Both the position numbers and the translations under genes were made by a program. From Oligoflexus sp. (lineage in GTDB: Bacteria; Bdellovibrionota_B; Oligoflexia; Oligoflexales; Oligoflexaceae), in assembly GCA_030151925.1 (NCBI GenBank), contig JASLCY010000260.1, positions 1 through 6,049 of the forward strand: a stretch of DNA of 6,049 nt. The letters are read 5' to 3'. Numbering within the stretch: the first letter of the stretch is position 1; every line of letters starts with the position of its first letter. The notes below the pieces were generated by a model. The model did no database searches and had not been told where the DNA came from. It saw only the letters and a program-made list of their open reading frames with translations. Of this stretch, positions 6,049-6,049 are shown piece by piece.

Positions 6049-6049
6049 T

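Overview
This window joins two unlike stretches of DNA at the 3' end of a tmRNA gene. Positions 1 to about 3892 look like host chromosome and are GC-rich; a hand count of 2521-2580 gives 41 of 60 G+C. Positions from about 3893 to the right edge are AT-richer (5401-5460 has 21 of 60) and carry a tyrosine integrase module. I read the right part as the left end of an integrated element, a genomic island or prophage remnant, that used ssrA as its attachment site. Its far end lies outside the window.

Host part. A minus-strand operon reads leftwards: an alpha/beta-hydrolase-fold protein (2441-3421), then 21 bases later a three-helix membrane-anchored protein with a long coiled-coil C-terminal half that resembles the DUF4175 family (14-2419). 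A further gene may start at the left edge, coupled through a TAATG stop/start overlap. The hydrolase seems to have lost its catalytic serine and histidine, so it may be a pseudoenzyme. Upstream of it, and divergent from it, lies ssrA (3536-3892, plus strand). This tmRNA has a well-formed tRNA-like domain, a readable first pseudoknot, and a short tag ORF encoding GNDQLALAA.

Element part. About 115 noncoding bases after ssrA hold a strong hairpin and short direct repeats of the kind expected at a recombination site. Three minus-strand genes follow, read from right to left with overlapping ends: a DUF559-like PD-(D/E)XK-type nuclease (partial at the right edge), a small MerR/excisionase-type helix-turn-helix protein, and a complete integrase whose 3' end faces ssrA. 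The overlaps and strong ribosome binding sites suggest one translationally coupled transcript in which a DNA-binding protein, probably the excisionase, is made with the integrase.

Organism. The one-piece tmRNA, the short tag ending LALAA and the DUF4175-like membrane protein suggest a Gram-negative proteobacterium or a relative such as the deltaproteobacterial or Bdellovibrio/Oligoflexus groups. This is an impression from protein style. No gene in the window fixes the taxon.
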